DNA of 5,108 nucleotides, taken from Bacillota bacterium (GTDB lineage: Bacteria > Bacillota_I > Bacilli_A > Acholeplasmatales > Acholeplasmataceae). The stretch's first letter is position 1; every line of letters starts with the position of its first letter. Positions 1-5,108 of the stretch are shown here, piece after piece. The notes under the pieces are model-generated. The model searched no databases. It was given only the letters and a program-made list of their open reading frames with translations, and was not told the DNA's origin. Location: assembly GCA_023458995.1 (NCBI GenBank), contig JAEWVV010000040.1:1-5108 (forward strand), in the 5' to 3' direction. A program made the position numbers and the translations under genes.

Positions 1-12
1 CCTTTAAGGATG

Positions 13-46
13 AAAAATGCCCATAACCTTGAGCTATGAGCATTTC
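13..46 (-). terminator. Terminator-like hairpin, leftward
   Basis: The arms at 15-25 and 35-45 pair over 11 positions (ten Watson-Crick pairs and one G-T wobble when read leftward) around a 9-nt loop. Read on the minus strand, the 3' arm runs into TTTTTC, a short U-tract typical of intrinsic termination. Read rightward, the hairpin is followed by CATATTG, so it is not a good rightward terminator. It is the first candidate terminator downstream of the histidine kinase gene, about 335 nt past its stop, and could end the leftward operon or an unrecognised transcript. The stem is only moderately GC-rich, which limits confidence. Confidence 0.5.
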
Positions 47-380
47 ATATTGAATCTATCTCGGGATCTGTTTTTACTTGTATGCGGAATATTACCATAA
101 CCTAGTGTTCTCTGGGAAGCTGTTCTATATCATAGTATCCAAAGTACCCTTTTGGGCATATATCTTAAATTATTCTTCTTCTAGTTCGATACCAAAACAG
201 TCACACAAAACGAGTCAGTTCGTGTACGTCGGAAACTTATTTTTGGCCATTTTATATTCCCCTATTCCAGACTTTTTCCAGTGTGGGAACATATTTTCAC
301 AATATATTTGATATTAATGATGGGAAACAAGTTGAATAGCATACACTCATTTGGTTTTTACTTCGATGATTTTCTACTCT
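47..380. other. Intergenic stretch, no recognisable gene
   Basis: I see no convincing gene, RNA or repeat here. A 77-codon plus-strand frame (78-311) has no ribosome binding site and a composition unlike the neighbouring proteins. On the minus strand a frame entered near 310 runs to a TGA at 215-217, including a possible 25-residue peptide that starts at 292, and continues after that TGA for 14 codons to a TAA at 170-172, ending in GIELEEE. This could be the decayed 3' end of a gene or chance. No hairpin with a U-tract directly follows the kinase stop codon. Confidence 0.5.
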
Positions 381-1616
381 TTATTGAGGAAATTGAATTG
401 TTATCTTGGTTCCATGTCCAATAAAACTATCTATTTGCATGTTTGCACCTATTTTTTGAACTATACCTTTTACGAACTGTAAACCCAAACCACTACCTTT
501 ATCGTTCAATTTCATTGCTTCTACTGAACGATAAGGTCCTTTTAAGATATTTTGTATTGTTTCGATGGTCATGCCAATCCCTTCATCTTCAACAACCAAT
601 TTTCTGTTTTTATTATGAACAGAGATTGAGATATTTGATTGAGGATTCGAATAATAAAAAGCGTTGAATAATAGATGTTCAATTAAACGCTCTAGATCTT
701 TATCAGAAATATTAATTGATAATCTATCTAGTTCCAGCGATATAGTAATTTGTTTACTTTCAAATATTTCCTTGTACTTATTTGCATATTTGTTAATAAA
801 TAGGGAAACATCCTGTATATATGGTAGTTCAACATAGTCAAGTTCTATAAACTTAGGGATTAGGTTCATTATTTTAACTGTTTCTGCTTGAATGTCCAAA
901 AATACATCTTTAGTTGGATTCAGTTTTTCATTAACTAATGAATCCGCATAAATTCGGATAACTGAAAGGGGTGTTTTGATATCGTGCGCAATACTTTTGA
1001 TATGAGACTCATAAACGGATCTTTGTTTTTCTCTTTGGATTTGACCATTCATCAGTTGAAGGTGCAATTGCTTTATTTCTTTATACGAGAAAACCGAACT
1101 TTCTGTCTCAATATTATTTAAATCCAACCTTAACTTGGTATTTTCATTCCTCAGAAACTTATATAAAATATACATACCAAAGGCAAACAATATAATGGAG
1201 GTTAAATTTAATCCAATGAATCCATAAAGTATATCTATACCTAATTTGGAGGACTCAAAGTTGACTGCAATATATCCAAGAAGAATGTCATCATAATATA
1301 CAGGTTCATACTTTTGCAATCTCGCATCAAAATCATTAGAGAAAATGGTTTGTTCTGTAACATTTTTGAAATGAATTGTTACATCATTATTATGTGTATA
1401 ATGCTCCAAATATACGATTAAAGTTTCGAAGTTTTCTTCAGTGGATAGATGAGCAGTCATATTGTATAGTTCATCATATTGTCTTGCAATTTCTTTTTGG
1501 AATTGGTTATTTGTAAAAAAATAAAAAGCAATATTCAATAAAAAAATGGTTGATAGAAAAATGATGAGCACTATTTTAAAGATTTGTGATATAAGGAGGT
1601 TCTTTATACTATTCAT
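381..1616 (-). CDS. Sensor histidine kinase (two-component system)
   Basis: Membrane sensor kinase that autophosphorylates on His and passes the phosphate to the response regulator encoded just upstream. Of 411 residues, 13-35 form transmembrane helix 1, about 36-130 an extracytoplasmic sensor region, and 131-154 helix 2. A charged helical linker (155-200) follows where a HAMP domain would lie, but no clear HAMP is visible. The HisKA helix carries the H-box HDIKTPL with phosphoacceptor His211. The ATPase domain shows the N-box near Asn318 (HLLFNAFYY), G1 DEGIG at 344-348 and G2 GSGLGL at 374-379, so it looks catalytically intact. The sensor loop has His56, His72, His75 and His82, which could bind metal, though its ligand is unknown. 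The start codon overlaps the regulator gene by 8 nt behind a GGGGGT ribosome binding site, implying translational coupling. Copper or envelope stress sensing is inferred from the neighbourhood only. Confidence 0.95.
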   Translation of the reverse strand: MNSIKNLLISQIFKIVLIIFLSTIFLLNIAFYFFTNNQFQKEIARQYDELYNMTAHLSTEENFETLIVYLEHYTHNNDVTIHFKNVTEQTIFSNDFDARLQKYEPVYYDDILLGYIAVNFESSKLGIDILYGFIGLNLTSIILFAFGMYILYKFLRNENTKLRLDLNNIETESSVFSYKEIKQLHLQLMNGQIQREKQRSVYESHIKSIAHDIKTPLSVIRIYADSLVNEKLNPTKDVFLDIQAETVKIMNLIPKFIELDYVELPYIQDVSLFINKYANKYKEIFESKQITISLELDRLSINISDKDLERLIEHLLFNAFYYSNPQSNISISVHNKNRKLVVEDEGIGMTIETIQNILKGPYRSVEAMKLNDKGSGLGLQFVKGIVQKIGANMQIDSFIGHGTKITIQFPQ

Positions 1617-2289
1617 CTTTTACCCCCACAAACTGATATCCAATACCATAATGCGTTTTAATGTATGACTTTTCAGAAGAAAAATCAATTTTTTTTCTGA
1701 TGTTTTTTATGAAAACGTCAATTACGCGGTCATAAGCATCACTATTTGAAAAACACTGCTCGATAATCATATCTCTAGAAAAAACAATGTTAGGATGCGA
1801 AAGCAGATGCAATAAAATATCATATTCGTATTGTGTTAAATTGATCAATTGATTGTGAACAAAAACCTCTCTACTTAAGGGTAGAACTTTTAGATGTGAA
1901 TGATTAAATGTATAGATTGTTGGATGATTAACAACAAGTCTTTTTTCAACATTTTTGAGTTTAGCCATGACCTCCTCAATTGAAAAAGGTTTAATCATGT
2001 AATCATCAGCTCCAAGTGTGATGACATCGACACGATCTTTGATATCAATTTTTGCTGATAATACAACAATATAAACATCTGACACTTTGCGTATTTGTTT
2101 GATTAGTTCTTCTCCTTGTATTCCAGGAAGCATTAAATCTAAGAGAATAATATCAAACTTTTCATGATGAACTGCTGCAAGTGCTTCCTCACCGTTATAT
2201 ACTTGTTTGACTTCATGTCCATCATTATGCGCATACATCGCTAATAACTGATTGATCTTCGGATAATCTTCAACAATTAATGTTTTCAT
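1609..2289 (-). CDS. OmpR/PhoB-family response regulator
   Basis: DNA-binding response regulator, the partner of the overlapping histidine kinase. The receiver domain (about 1-115) has the acidic pair Glu7-Asp8, phosphoacceptor Asp51 in LLDLMLPG, the switch Ser78 and the invariant Lys100 in IKPF, so all key residues are present. The C-terminal winged-helix domain (about 125-223) has the usual helix-loop-helix, a recognition helix near 187-201 (DRVIDVFIKNIRKK) and the C-terminal hairpin GIGYQF. Its 226 residues are normal for the family. The ATG at 2289 follows the ribosome binding site AGGAAGTGAT (2294-2303). It lies 77 nt downstream of the Met-rich protein gene in the same direction, so it is either in that operon or expressed from a promoter in the gap. 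Targets are unknown; CopR/CusR-like control of copper genes is plausible but rests only on context. Confidence 0.95.
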   Translation of the reverse strand: MKTLIVEDYPKINQLLAMYAHNDGHEVKQVYNGEEALAAVHHEKFDIILLDLMLPGIQGEELIKQIRKVSDVYIVVLSAKIDIKDRVDVITLGADDYMIKPFSIEEVMAKLKNVEKRLVVNHPTIYTFNHSHLKVLPLSREVFVHNQLINLTQYEYDILLHLLSHPNIVFSRDMIIEQCFSNSDAYDRVIDVFIKNIRKKIDFSSEKSYIKTHYGIGYQFVGVKDE

Positions 2290-2311
2290 TCAAATCACTT
2301 CCTATGTGAAT

Positions 2312-2317
2312 ATTATA
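2312..2317 (-). promoter_or_regulatory. Candidate -10 box before the regulator gene
   Basis: A perfect TATAAT reads leftward here, 22 nt upstream of the response regulator ATG. No acceptable -35 box lies 16-18 bp upstream (the 17-bp position reads CACCCA), and there is no TGn extension. Such a promoter would need an activator, which would fit autoregulation of a two-component system, or it may be a chance match in AT-rich DNA. The predicted transcript would start only a few bases before the ribosome binding site. Confidence 0.3.
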
Positions 2318-2334
2318 CAACAACAACAAAAATA

Positions 2335-2354
2335 TGGGTGAGTATGTTTACCCA
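2335..2354 (-). other. Weak hairpin in the 77-bp gap
   Basis: TGGGT and ACCCA pair over 5 bp around a 10-nt loop. Read leftward the hairpin is followed by TATTTTTG, which could give partial termination after the Met-rich protein gene and lower expression of the two-component genes. The stem is too short to call a terminator with confidence. Confidence 0.2.
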
Positions 2355-2366
2355 CCCACAACTTCT

Positions 2367-2978
2367 TTATTCATTCGGCTGAACCAGATTTGATAGTTGA
2401 TTAACTAAATTTGTCTTAATTTCATTTATGCTTTCAACTAGTTCTTGAACTGATAGATTTGACAAATCCAAATTCATAATAGCTTCCGCAAATGATATGT
2501 CCAAACTATCTCTTTGGGCATCACTCGAATGAATATACAACCATTCATAAGTACTAGCATTATTCTGGTAACCACAATTTGCATATGGATCATTTCCACC
2601 ATACCCCATCATGTTACCGCCCATCATGCCAAATCGTTGGGTAGAATACTCAATCTGAACATCATCTATGATATCCGATTTAATCTGCTCAATGATTTCA
2701 ACAACCTCTACAACAGTTTTTTGTTGAATATCTGTGGTTATTAACTCATTAGCAAAACCAGAATCTAATTTTTCTTGATTATCAGTAGATAGATGAAGAT
2801 ATATTCTTTCAAAACTATAAAGACTGTAATTTGATCCCATCATGCCATGTTGGCTTAAATTTAACTCAAGAATATCATTACCATTATCGCGTGAATATGC
2901 ATTTACAGCCACCATTGATAACATGCCTAAAAATGCAACTGTGATGGTTAGTCCGAAAGCAATCAAACCTTTTCTCAT
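2367..2978 (-). CDS. Exported Met-rich protein with duplicated domain, unknown family
   Basis: A 203-residue protein that I cannot place in a named family. Residues 1-27 are a signal peptide or membrane anchor (MRKG, then a hydrophobic stretch, then VNA before Tyr28, a possible signal peptidase I site). There is no lipobox Cys. The mature part holds two helical units of about 49 residues (56-104 and 144-192) that align without gaps at an offset of 88 and share 16 identities, including Glu57/145, Tyr60/148, His62/150, Leu71/159, Asp72/160, Phe75/163, Ala76/164 and Lys100/188. Each unit is preceded by a Met-rich segment: HGMMGSN (44-50) and FGMMGGNMMGYGGN (116-129). The second is followed by the only Cys (135). 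Met/His clusters of this kind are common in extracellular Cu(I)-binding proteins. The ATG follows GAGGG nine bases upstream, inside the end of the SHOCT gene, whose stop is 1 nt away. A copper-binding role is inferred from composition and neighbours. Confidence 0.85.
   Translation of the reverse strand: MRKGLIAFGLTITVAFLGMLSMVAVNAYSRDNGNDILELNLSQHGMMGSNYSLYSFERIYLHLSTDNQEKLDSGFANELITTDIQQKTVVEVVEIIEQIKSDIIDDVQIEYSTQRFGMMGGNMMGYGGNDPYANCGYQNNASTYEWLYIHSSDAQRDSLDISFAEAIMNLDLSNLSVQELVESINEIKTNLVNQLSNLVQPNE
2403..2813 (-). repeat. Internal tandem domain duplication
   Basis: Protein-level duplication inside the Met-rich exported protein: unit A is coded by 2667-2813 and unit B by 2403-2549. They align without gaps and about one third of positions are identical, with hydrophobic positions mostly conserved as well. 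The linker coded between them carries the longer Met/Gly-rich segment and the single Cys. The duplication is old, since nucleotide identity is not obvious. Confidence 0.75.
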
Positions 2979-2979
2979 A

Positions 2980-3309
2980 TTATTTATCCCTCAATTTTTC
3001 TATTAGTTTTTCATATTCATCAATTGTAATCTCACCTTTTGCAAGTCGTGATTTTAATACCTCAATTGCTTGATCGTGTCTGCATTCACTGCGATAACTA
3101 AAACCATTTAATGCGAAGTAAATCACACCAATCCAAAATATACCCATAGCTAACATACCAAATGGCATACCCCAACCTCCCACCATATGACCATAATATG
3201 GATAATCACTATTGTCTGCCCACTGTGGTGAAAAATACCAGAATGCGATAGCAACTATAACCAATAATCCTATAAAAACCCCTAAAAAGATACCTTGTTT
3301 TTTATTCAT
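2980..3309 (-). CDS. SHOCT-domain membrane protein
   Basis: Small membrane protein of 109 residues with two transmembrane helices (about 7-25 and 48-69) and a C-terminal SHOCT domain (about 80-107; core AIEVLKSRLAKGEITIDEY, ending IEKLRDK). The segment between the helices, YGHMVGGWGMPFGM (39-52), is rich in Met, His, Gly and Trp, as in many SHOCT proteins found beside copper genes. SHOCT is a short helical oligomerisation module of poorly known function, so no reaction can be assigned. I chose the ATG at 3309 over an in-frame GTG at 3318 because that GTG lies inside the ribosome binding site AGGTGA (3315-3320), which is 5 nt from the ATG. It is the first gene of the leftward unit, and its stop is 1 nt from the start of the Met-rich protein gene, so the two are almost certainly co-transcribed and may act together. 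Confidence 0.88.
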   Translation of the reverse strand: MNKKQGIFLGVFIGLLVIVAIAFWYFSPQWADNSDYPYYGHMVGGWGMPFGMLAMGIFWIGVIYFALNGFSYRSECRHDQAIEVLKSRLAKGEITIDEYEKLIEKLRDK

Positions 3310-3314
3310 CTTAC

Positions 3315-3320
3315 TCACCT
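3315..3320 (-). promoter_or_regulatory. Ribosome binding site that decides the SHOCT gene start
   Basis: AGGTGA, complementary to the 16S rRNA 3' end, sits 5 nt before the ATG at 3309. The upstream in-frame GTG is part of this site and so cannot be the start. cueP uses the same arrangement (AGGTGA, 5 nt, ATG). Confidence 0.8.
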
Positions 3321-3327
3321 CGACTAT

Positions 3328-3336
3328 ATAATACCA
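3328..3336 (-). promoter_or_regulatory. Possible extended -10 for the leftward operon
   Basis: TGGTATTAT read leftward matches an extended -10 (TGn followed by TATTAT). There is no good -35 at 17 bp. TTTACA at 3360-3365 is a -35-like box but is too far upstream for this -10. The predicted start, near 3321, would leave a leader of only about 12 nt. A promoter is expected somewhere in this gap, but its exact position is uncertain. Confidence 0.3.
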
Positions 3337-3372
3337 AACAATTATGAATATAAAATGAATGTAAAAATATTA

Positions 3373-3400
3373 TTGCATTTTGACACTATCATGATATAAT
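3373..3400 (+). promoter_or_regulatory. Promoter of the csoR-cueP-copB operon
   Basis: TTGCAT (3373-3378) and a perfect TATAAT (3395-3400) are separated by 16 bp, a good housekeeping sigma-factor promoter. Transcription would start near 3407, just before the GC-rich palindrome. A TTGACA at 3380-3385 is only 9 bp from this -10 and so does not pair with it. It could pair with a weak TTGTAT at 3405-3410, at a long spacing of 19 bp. Confidence 0.65.
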
Positions 3401-3410
3401 GTACTTGTAT

Positions 3411-3429
3411 ACCCCTCCCGTGGTGGGGT
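3411..3429 (+). promoter_or_regulatory. Probable CsoR operator
   Basis: Imperfect GC-rich palindrome centred on G3420. ACCCC and GGGGT form the outer arms, inner CC (3417-3418) and GG (3422-3423) also match, and the flanks are AT-rich. CsoR-family operators are typically inverted G/C tracts flanked by A/T. The site lies between the predicted transcription start and the csoR ribosome binding site (3431-3438), where a bound tetramer would block transcription. It is the only GC-rich island in this gap, so it could also influence the divergent leftward operon, whose first codon is about 100 bp away. Confidence 0.7.
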
Positions 3430-3443
3430 TAAAGGAGGAAACT

Positions 3444-3734
3444 ATGAATCAGTTGCATCAACACAACACAAGACATTTGAATGAGGAAAAAATTAAACAA
3501 TTATTAAAAACCGGGCGAGGTCAAGTGGAAGGCATACTAAAAATGTATGAAGAAGGAAGATACTGTGTAGATATCTCAAAACAGATACTATCAGTTATTG
3601 CTATGCTTCAAAATGCTAATGCATTAATATTAAACGATCATATTAGTACATGCGTTACAGAAGCTATTTTCGAACAAAAAGGTAAAGAAAAAATTGATGA
3701 AATCACTGAAATTTTAGTGAAATACTTGAGGTGA
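3444..3734 (+). CDS. csoR: Copper-sensing transcriptional repressor CsoR
   Basis: All-helical DUF156-family repressor that binds operator DNA as apo-protein and releases it on binding Cu(I). Cys41, His66 and Cys70 keep the spacing of the CsoR Cu(I) site. Tyr40 (just before the first Cys) and Glu86 (16 residues after the second) match the second-shell Tyr and Glu known from the Mycobacterium CsoR. This argues against nickel/cobalt RcnR, formaldehyde FrmR and persulfide CstR. Helix 1 holds the usual basic segment (KTGRGQVEGILKMYEEG, 22-38). The start is the ATG at 3444, 5 nt after AAAGGAGG; an in-frame ATG at 3399 lies inside the -10 box and would put the operator in the coding region. The 96-residue length is normal for the family. 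First gene of the rightward operon and probably autoregulated through the palindrome just upstream. Its TGA stop lies within the ribosome binding site of cueP. Confidence 0.95.
   Translation: MNQLHQHNTRHLNEEKIKQLLKTGRGQVEGILKMYEEGRYCVDISKQILSVIAMLQNANALILNDHISTCVTEAIFEQKGKEKIDEITEILVKYLR
3729..3734 (+). promoter_or_regulatory. cueP ribosome binding site overlapping the csoR stop
   Basis: AGGTGA is at once the last Arg codon plus TGA stop of csoR and the ribosome binding site for the ATG at 3740, 5 nt downstream. A ribosome terminating on csoR therefore covers the cueP initiation site, suggesting translational coupling. An in-frame GTG at 3731 lies inside the site and is not a credible start. 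Confidence 0.75.
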
Positions 3735-3739
3735 GGTCT

Positions 3740-4300
3740 ATGATGAAAAAGAAATTACTAATCAGTTTTTCCATATTTATAGCATTTATTGGACTTATTG
3801 CTTTTGTAGCAGCAAATTCACCAAATCGAAACGATTTCTTGGCAAAATATGATTTAGAGGGTATGACGGTAAAAGAAATAGTAGCCTATTTAGAGAATGA
3901 TTTGAATGAACCCACAAATTTTAGTGCTGCAATAACAGGATCCAAATTGCTTCTAGGTGATTCTCAACAGCAAGTGGAACTAGAACTACCCAATGGACAA
4001 TTTTATCTCTCATTTGCGCCTTATGTCAATCAAACACATCCTTGTGCTAATCATAATTTAGTCACCTGTCGAGGAGAGTTAAAAAACAAATCGTTTGAGG
4101 TAAAGATTGTTGATTCTCAAACAAATACTGTCATCATTGAAAGAACGATTATAAGCAGTTCAAATGGATTTGCTGGTATTTGGTTACCTGAAAATAAACG
4201 TTTTCAAGTCACCGTATCATATGGGAATTTAACTGCAACTGAGGAAGTTTCAACTTTTACTAGTTCAAATACGTGTCTTACAACACTTAAACTAACTTAA
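3740..4300 (+). CDS. cueP: CueP-family exported copper-binding protein
   Basis: Recognised as CueP, known in Salmonella as a periplasmic copper-binding protein that supplies copper to superoxide dismutase and limits copper toxicity. In 186 residues, 3-25 are a signal peptide or N-terminal anchor (MKKK, then hydrophobic, ending FVAANS). No lipobox Cys is seen. A short helical segment (32-52, including FLAKYDLEGMTVKEIV) is followed by the beta-rich core with the family signatures FYLSFAPYVNQTHPC (88-102), HNLVTCRGEL (105-114), NGFAGIWLP (142-150) and CLTTL near the C-terminus. The three conserved cysteines (102, 110, 179) and His105 are present, so the metal/redox site looks intact. It lies 5 nt after csoR and 12 nt before copB. 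If the host lacks an outer membrane, as its other features suggest, the protein would act at the outer membrane face or be secreted. ATG 3743 is an alternative start. Confidence 0.92.
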   Translation: MMKKKLLISFSIFIAFIGLIAFVAANSPNRNDFLAKYDLEGMTVKEIVAYLENDLNEPTNFSAAITGSKLLLGDSQQQVELELPNGQFYLSFAPYVNQTHPCANHNLVTCRGELKNKSFEVKIVDSQTNTVIIERTIISSSNGFAGIWLPENKRFQVTVSYGNLTATEEVSTFTSSNTCLTTLKLT

Positions 4301-4312
4301 AGGAGGCAAATT

Positions 4313-5108
4313 ATGGACAAGCATGAACACAATCATCATCACAAAGTAGGCATGAATCATGAAACACAAGATGCACATAATCACCACCATGAAGAAATTC
4401 ATCATCACCATCACGAAAATAGTCAAAAGCATACTGAACATCAAAATCATGATAATCACCACGACCATCATGCTATGATGGTTAAAGATTTTAAAAGAAG
4501 ATTTTTAATTTCACTTATATTATTAATTCCAATTTTAACGCTATCACCTATGATTCAAGAATTCCTAGATTTAAATCTAAGATTTACTGGAGACTTATAC
4601 ATTCTTTTGATACTCAGTACAGTGTTATTTATTTATGGAGGATCCCCATTTTTCAAGGGTACATTTGAAGAAATGAAACAGAAAGCACCAGCCATGATGT
4701 CTCTCATTGGCCTTGCTATTGGTGTTGCATATATCTATAGTGCTTATACAGTCATATTTCAAACTGGACAAGACTTCTTCTGGGAATTATCAACGCTGAT
4801 ATCCATCATGCTACTCGGTCATTGGATTGAGATGAAGTCGGTATTAGGTGCATCAAGAGCGTTGGAAGAGCTGTTAAAACTGATGCCAGAAGAGGCACAC
4901 CTAATAGACCAAGAAGGGCATATTAAAGATATTCCAGTCAATAACGTTAAAGTTGGCATGTTTCTATTAGTGAGACCTGGAGAAAAAGTTCCGATTGATG
5001 GTAAAGTTATCGAGGGAAAGTCATCAGTCAATGAATCCATGTTAACTGGTGAGTCAGTTCCTGTAGATAAATCACCTGGCGACGAATTAATAGGTGGTTC
5101 AATTAACG
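4313..5108 (+). CDS. copB: CopB-type copper-exporting P1B-ATPase (partial, 3' end outside window)
   Basis: N-terminal 265 codons of a heavy-metal P-type ATPase; the frame is still open at the window edge. Residues 1-53 form a soluble His-rich tail with 22 His, including a run of five at 30-34, and no CxxC metal-binding domain; this is typical of CopB rather than CopA. Transmembrane segments lie at about 62-80 (starting FKRRFLIS), 95-112, 127-148 and 157-172, and include APAMMSLIGLAIGVAY and LLGHWIEMKS (168-176), a CopB-like signature. The actuator domain begins near 190 and carries RPGEKVPIDG (221-230) and the dephosphorylation motif TGES (245-248). The phosphorylation DKTGT, CPH metal-transport and ATP-binding motifs would lie to the right, so Cu(I)/Cu(II)/Ag(I) selectivity cannot be judged. 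ATG 4313 follows AAAGGAGG (4299-4306), which overlaps the cueP stop. Third gene of the CsoR-controlled operon. Confidence 0.94.
   Translation, partial: MDKHEHNHHHKVGMNHETQDAHNHHHEEIHHHHHENSQKHTEHQNHDNHHDHHAMMVKDFKRRFLISLILLIPILTLSPMIQEFLDLNLRFTGDLYILLILSTVLFIYGGSPFFKGTFEEMKQKAPAMMSLIGLAIGVAYIYSAYTVIFQTGQDFFWELSTLISIMLLGHWIEMKSVLGASRALEELLKLMPEEAHLIDQEGHIKDIPVNNVKVGMFLLVRPGEKVPIDGKVIEGKSSVNESMLTGESVPVDKSPGDELIGGSIN

Noticed and set aside
78..311. 77-codon plus-strand open frame
   Set aside because: It has no ribosome binding site, its start codon is in poor context, and its composition is not protein-like compared with its neighbours. It faces the opposite strand from the possible decayed frame.
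443..667. 74-codon plus-strand frame inside the kinase gene
   Set aside because: Antisense shadow of the ATPase domain of the histidine kinase, which has all its motifs on the other strand.
2514..2744. 76-codon plus-strand frame inside the Met-rich protein gene
   Set aside because: Antisense shadow of a gene that has a signal peptide, an internal duplication and a good ribosome binding site.
3380..3400. TTGACA at 3380-3385 as the -35 for TATAAT at 3395-3400
   Set aside because: The spacing is only 9 bp, far below the 16-18 bp needed. TTGCAT at 3373-3378 gives 16 bp.
3444..3734. Repressor as RcnR, FrmR or CstR type instead of CsoR
   Set aside because: The Cys41-His66-Cys70 spacing and the second-shell Tyr40 and Glu86 match the copper sensors; the other types lack this Cys-His-Cys set.
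4819..5040. 73-codon minus-strand frame inside copB
   Set aside because: Antisense shadow of the actuator domain, where the conserved TGES motif reads in the plus strand.
1..5108. CRISPR array, tRNA, rRNA or complete insertion sequence
   Set aside because: I saw no regularly spaced repeats, no cloverleaf-like sequences and no transposase with paired terminal repeats anywhere in the window.

Overview
The window (low GC, strong Shine-Dalgarno sites, TGG for Trp and TGA as a stop) looks like a low-GC Gram-positive bacterium, Bacillota or a standard-code relative of the Mollicutes. No rRNA or housekeeping gene is present to fix the taxon. The locus is a copper-handling cluster built as two divergent transcription units that share about 130 bp of intergenic DNA (3310-3443).

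Rightward unit (3444 to the right edge): csoR (Cu(I)-sensing repressor), cueP (exported copper-binding protein) and the first 265 codons of a CopB-type copper P1B-ATPase with a very His-rich N-terminus. The three genes are separated by 5 and 12 nt and each has a strong ribosome binding site. A promoter-like sequence (TTGCAT, 16 bp, TATAAT) is followed by a GC-rich imperfect palindrome at 3411-3429 that fits a CsoR operator placed at the expected transcription start. The implied circuit is repression without copper, release on Cu(I) binding, then ATP-driven export with CueP binding copper outside the membrane.

Leftward unit (3309 down to 381): a two-helix membrane protein ending in a SHOCT domain, an exported 203-residue protein with two Met-Met-Gly segments and a clear internal duplication, an OmpR-type response regulator, and its sensor histidine kinase, which overlaps it by 8 nt. 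Placement beside csoR/cueP/copB and the Met/His-rich segments suggest an envelope metal or redox stress arm, but that is inference.

The left 380 bp carry no convincing gene. They hold a leftward-facing terminator-like hairpin at the extreme left and one short minus-strand reading frame that may be the decayed tail of a gene. The most novel item is the duplicated Met-rich exported protein (2367-2978), which I cannot assign to a named family.
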